From Taeniopygia guttata (Eukaryota > Chordata > Aves > Passeriformes > Estrildidae): a stretch of 64,000 nt of DNA. The stretch covers positions 2,790,001 to 2,854,000 of the forward strand of contig NC_133034.1 in assembly GCF_048771995.1 (NCBI RefSeq). Direction: 5' to 3'. The translations under genes and the position numbers were made by a program. Shown here one piece after another: positions 60,798-64,000 of this stretch (positions are counted from its first letter, which is position 1; the number at the start of each line of letters is the position of its first letter). Below the pieces are notes generated by a model. It had not been told where the DNA came from and ran no database searches. It saw only the letters and a list, made by a program, of their open reading frames with translations.

Positions 60798-63700
60798 CTG
60801 TATTAAAGCTCAAGAATAATTTCTGAATCTCTTTCCCCAAATCAAAGTGTCCTGTTTTACAGACTTCCCACCCTCCTCAACACATGACAACAAAGAACAG
60901 AGCATCCACCCCATACTAACACAGCCCCACTTGCATGGCCCCACCAGGCTTGGCTCCTGGCTGTCTGTCCTTCCCAGCACTGTTCCCATCTCCCAGCCTT
61001 GCACTGGCACTTGACTACTGCCTCAAAAATGGCTTTTGTGCGTTCATTAGAGAAACATGTAACAGACTAATATGCTTGAGTCCTGCCTAGGCCTATCAGC
61101 TGGCTCAGAAACATTAATAACCCCTCTGTGAAAAATCAAACCACTGTGAGAGATTGTTTTGTTGCAGTGATGGCAGCAGCCAGAACCATGAAAGGATAAA
61201 CCCAAAGAATAGTACTCAGCAAATCATCCCTCTCTAAATAGCCTGCCAGCTACAAGACACATAAAATATCATATTTTAAAACCTGCTGGTAATTAGTGTA
61301 ACTGAAAACAAAATTATGACCTTGGCATTGTCAATACTCACGATCCATTTAGTCACATGTTGAGTCTGTTCAGTTGTACTGCTTTATTTACTGTTACTGC
61401 AAAGATATATTAATGGTCATATTTCACTGGCATAAGAGCCTTGCTTGTAATGCCATGCTCTACCACAAACAACATTTGATGATTTCGAGGAGCAGTCAGA
61501 GGTTTCACCTTGCAGCTGTGATGGCAGCTCAGGCAGCAGCAGGCAGAAAGCCTCTGGAGTTGGCCACTGCCACCCAGGATGTAGAAGGCAGGAGAATAAG
61601 AGCAACCAATACTGCCAACATTATCTCTAGGTCTGCTAGTAAACTGCATTTAAAACAGTGTGTTTCATTATCTTCTAAGATTTACAACTTGCCACTTCAA
61701 AATGAAATCTGGCCGCGACATTGCCACTAACAACATAAATCAAACACACAGATTTATTTCCAAAATGTGTGCTCCAGTGAGTAAATCAAGCAGAAGCATT
61801 GCTAACCACATTGTTACCAACTGCACTGCTGGCAATTTCAAAGGCTTTATCTCTCATCCATCTTCCAAATGTTCTTTTGTTTGCCTGCATTTAGATACTG
61901 CCTGGCAGACCAGTGGGATTTTGCACACAGCAGAGGGCTGCTTCTCACAGTTCACAAACTGGCTGTAGCACTCCCTTTCCTTGAGGACCAATCAACTGCA
62001 CTCAGGTAAGATGCTTCTTCCCTCAGAACAGCATTTGTGATGTGGTTCCTGGCCTCCATACCAGCCATGAGGACTCCTTTACAAGACCTGTGGCAGGTAT
62101 ATCTTCTGCAGTGTGAGCAAGCCAGCTTCTATGTAACACATGATTATTTATGTCACTGGGATGTGAAATAAAAGCATACAAGCAGTGCAAGGGAGCAGCA
62201 GCCACAGCTCAGTGTGCCACTGTCCCTGCATTTAAACCTGAGCCTGCTGTGCCATTGCATTCACCCTCACTAAGTTTATCTGACTACTCACTTCCCTCTT
62301 ATTTAAGCAGTTTTGCTTTTAGGCCTCCTTTGATCCCAACTTTATTGTTTGAAAGGCTGTCCCATGAAAAGCACTGGGAGAGTTACTGGCTCACTGAGAG
62401 ACTGTATCTATTATTTGAAGCTGTGTATCTATGGCTACTTACACTGATATCTCTCTTTTTCCAGCTTCCTGACTGAGTCTCTAACAAAGTCTTCAGAGCA
62501 TTTGATCTATTCAGGCAGAGAGCAATATAAAATTAAGCAGGGAAACCAAGTCACACACAACTAATAAAATATTTCCTATAACCTTCTCTCAAGGCAACAC
62601 AACAGCATCTTCCTCAGCAGAGCTGAGAAATTTTTGCTTATAGGTGGCACTGGGATGGTTGTGGAATAGCACATTTTGCCATTCTCGGGCTTTATGCTGA
62701 ATACTTATTTTGCCTTTCAGACAGCAGTGCCTGTTAATGCAGTTCAATAAACTGGAGATATTCTTGACTCATCTGGACAGATGTCTATGACACATAAGCA
62801 TATCTGGAAGGAAAAAGCTTCTGAAAACCTGTCTTGTATATTAATATTTCTGTATTCAAGTCCCTGAAGTTTCTTGTCTCTCCCAGATGTTGTCTCTGGT
62901 CTCTAGAGCCTTGGAGTTTTTCATGATTTGGTGAAACAATTCTTTTGACATAGTTCTTCATAGCATATAATGCAGATAATTTTTCCATATTGATTTTATA
63001 GACAAATATTTGTTACTCAAGAGCTTGTTGTTTAAAGCAGAAAGATTAAGGGCAGTCATGACTCCAACACAAGCAGCTGGAGAAATGTCTTCAATACTTT
63101 CTTTTTTTCCTCAAAAGCCCTTTAAATTCTTTGGGGCAACAAGCAGTTTACAATCAGTCACCCAGAGTTCCCAGGATAGCAATGATGAGACTGTGATCAG
63201 TCCCATTTTGGAGGCACTGGGCACTCCTTCCTGTCTCTGATGGCATCATTATTGGTCCTGGGAGGCAGCACAGCCAAGCTTTTTAATACTTTAATTTGCT
63301 CTGGTGACCCTACCTGCTGCACCTCATCATTCCCTTGGCTGCAAATATGGAAATGTCACTGCCTGACAGTGAAGACAAACAGGAGATGTTGAAGCTGAGT
63401 ACCCTTGCAGAAATCTGTGGATAAGAATCTTTTCATTTCCTTTGCTAAGTACTGATGTTATTAAAAGCAATTCATGATTCTAAAATTTGCAGCATACACT
63501 AGCTCACCAAGCAACTGAGAAGAGAGTGGCAATTAACTTAATGAAAGCCCTGGGAAGCAGTCAGATTGCTCCCTTCAACCTAGGGCAGGCTCCTGCTAGC
63601 AATCTGGACAGAAAAAGCTCCATATCCCATTACCAATTCTCTTCGACATACAAACCCAAGAAACACTGATAAGAATCCATGAATAATTAAGTTTAACCTG

Positions 63701-64000
63701 ATGTTAGCAGAAACTGGATTGGGGATGTTAGACTCTTCATTAGTTCACCGGTAGGAAATAGCCTGGATCAAATTCAGTCTGTAAGCAATTCCTTGGAAAC
63801 AAATAGAGCTAATTCAGCAAACACTTTAGTTCTGAGTCTCAGGGTTAAAGAATATGCTACATTCTTCCATGGCAGAAAATTAAAAAGTTATATAAATTAC
63901 CTTTTATAAGTTGCTTATGCTAATAGTTGTCTTTAATCACCAGATGCAAACATTTCCTACCCACCATGAGGAGACTCAGGCTTCCATGTTCTGGGAGTCT

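Larger units (their letters stand above)
47133..64000. other. Intergenic DNA beyond the receptor gene
   Basis: Nearly 17 kb without a supportable exon on either strand. Only three small CR1 fragments are recognised. The longest frames (187 codons at 50185-50748 on the - strand, 170 codons at 59425-59937 on the + strand) have no familiar motif and look like chance. A distant neighbour's non-coding first exon could be hidden here. Confidence 0.55.

Overview
The window reads as a bird chromosome, probably a passerine. CR1 LINE 3' ends, an ERVL-type LTR and 6-bp-TSD solo LTRs are scattered through mostly non-coding DNA. The coding exons are strongly conserved with vertebrate genes. There are no CRISPR arrays, operons or plasmid features. 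These identifications come from recognising the sequences by eye, with no database search.

Two genes are supported. The first is a complete KLHL6 orthologue on the + strand. It has seven coding exons between 17332 and 39044, all introns are GT-AG, and the predicted protein is 610 aa with BTB, BACK and kelch domains. The second is an apparently intronless class A-like G-protein coupled receptor of 352 aa on the - strand (46074-47132). It most resembles GPR148. The two genes converge, with their stop codons about 7 kb apart.

Layout: 1-17.3 kb is upstream DNA holding a CR1 fragment, a solo LTR (6251-6957), a 61-bp VNTR (7291-7777), a second solo LTR (13798-14414) and an ERVL-type LTR (to 15279). 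17.3-39.7 kb is KLHL6. Its introns hold CR1 fragments, short minisatellites and a third solo LTR in antisense (36054-36711). About 110 bp past the likely KLHL6 polyadenylation site is a 59-copy, 11/12-bp minisatellite (39826-40516) that is open in many frames but is not a gene. 40.5-46 kb is spacer, then comes the receptor. 47.1-64 kb is intergenic with only small CR1 fragments.

KLHL6 is a CUL3 ubiquitin-ligase adaptor known from lymphoid cells. The receptor has no assigned ligand, and nothing in the sequence ties the two genes together functionally. I found no new multi-gene system. The observations most worth checking are the atypical receptor beside KLHL6, the mosaic relationship among the three solo LTRs, and the strand-asymmetric minisatellite between the convergent genes.
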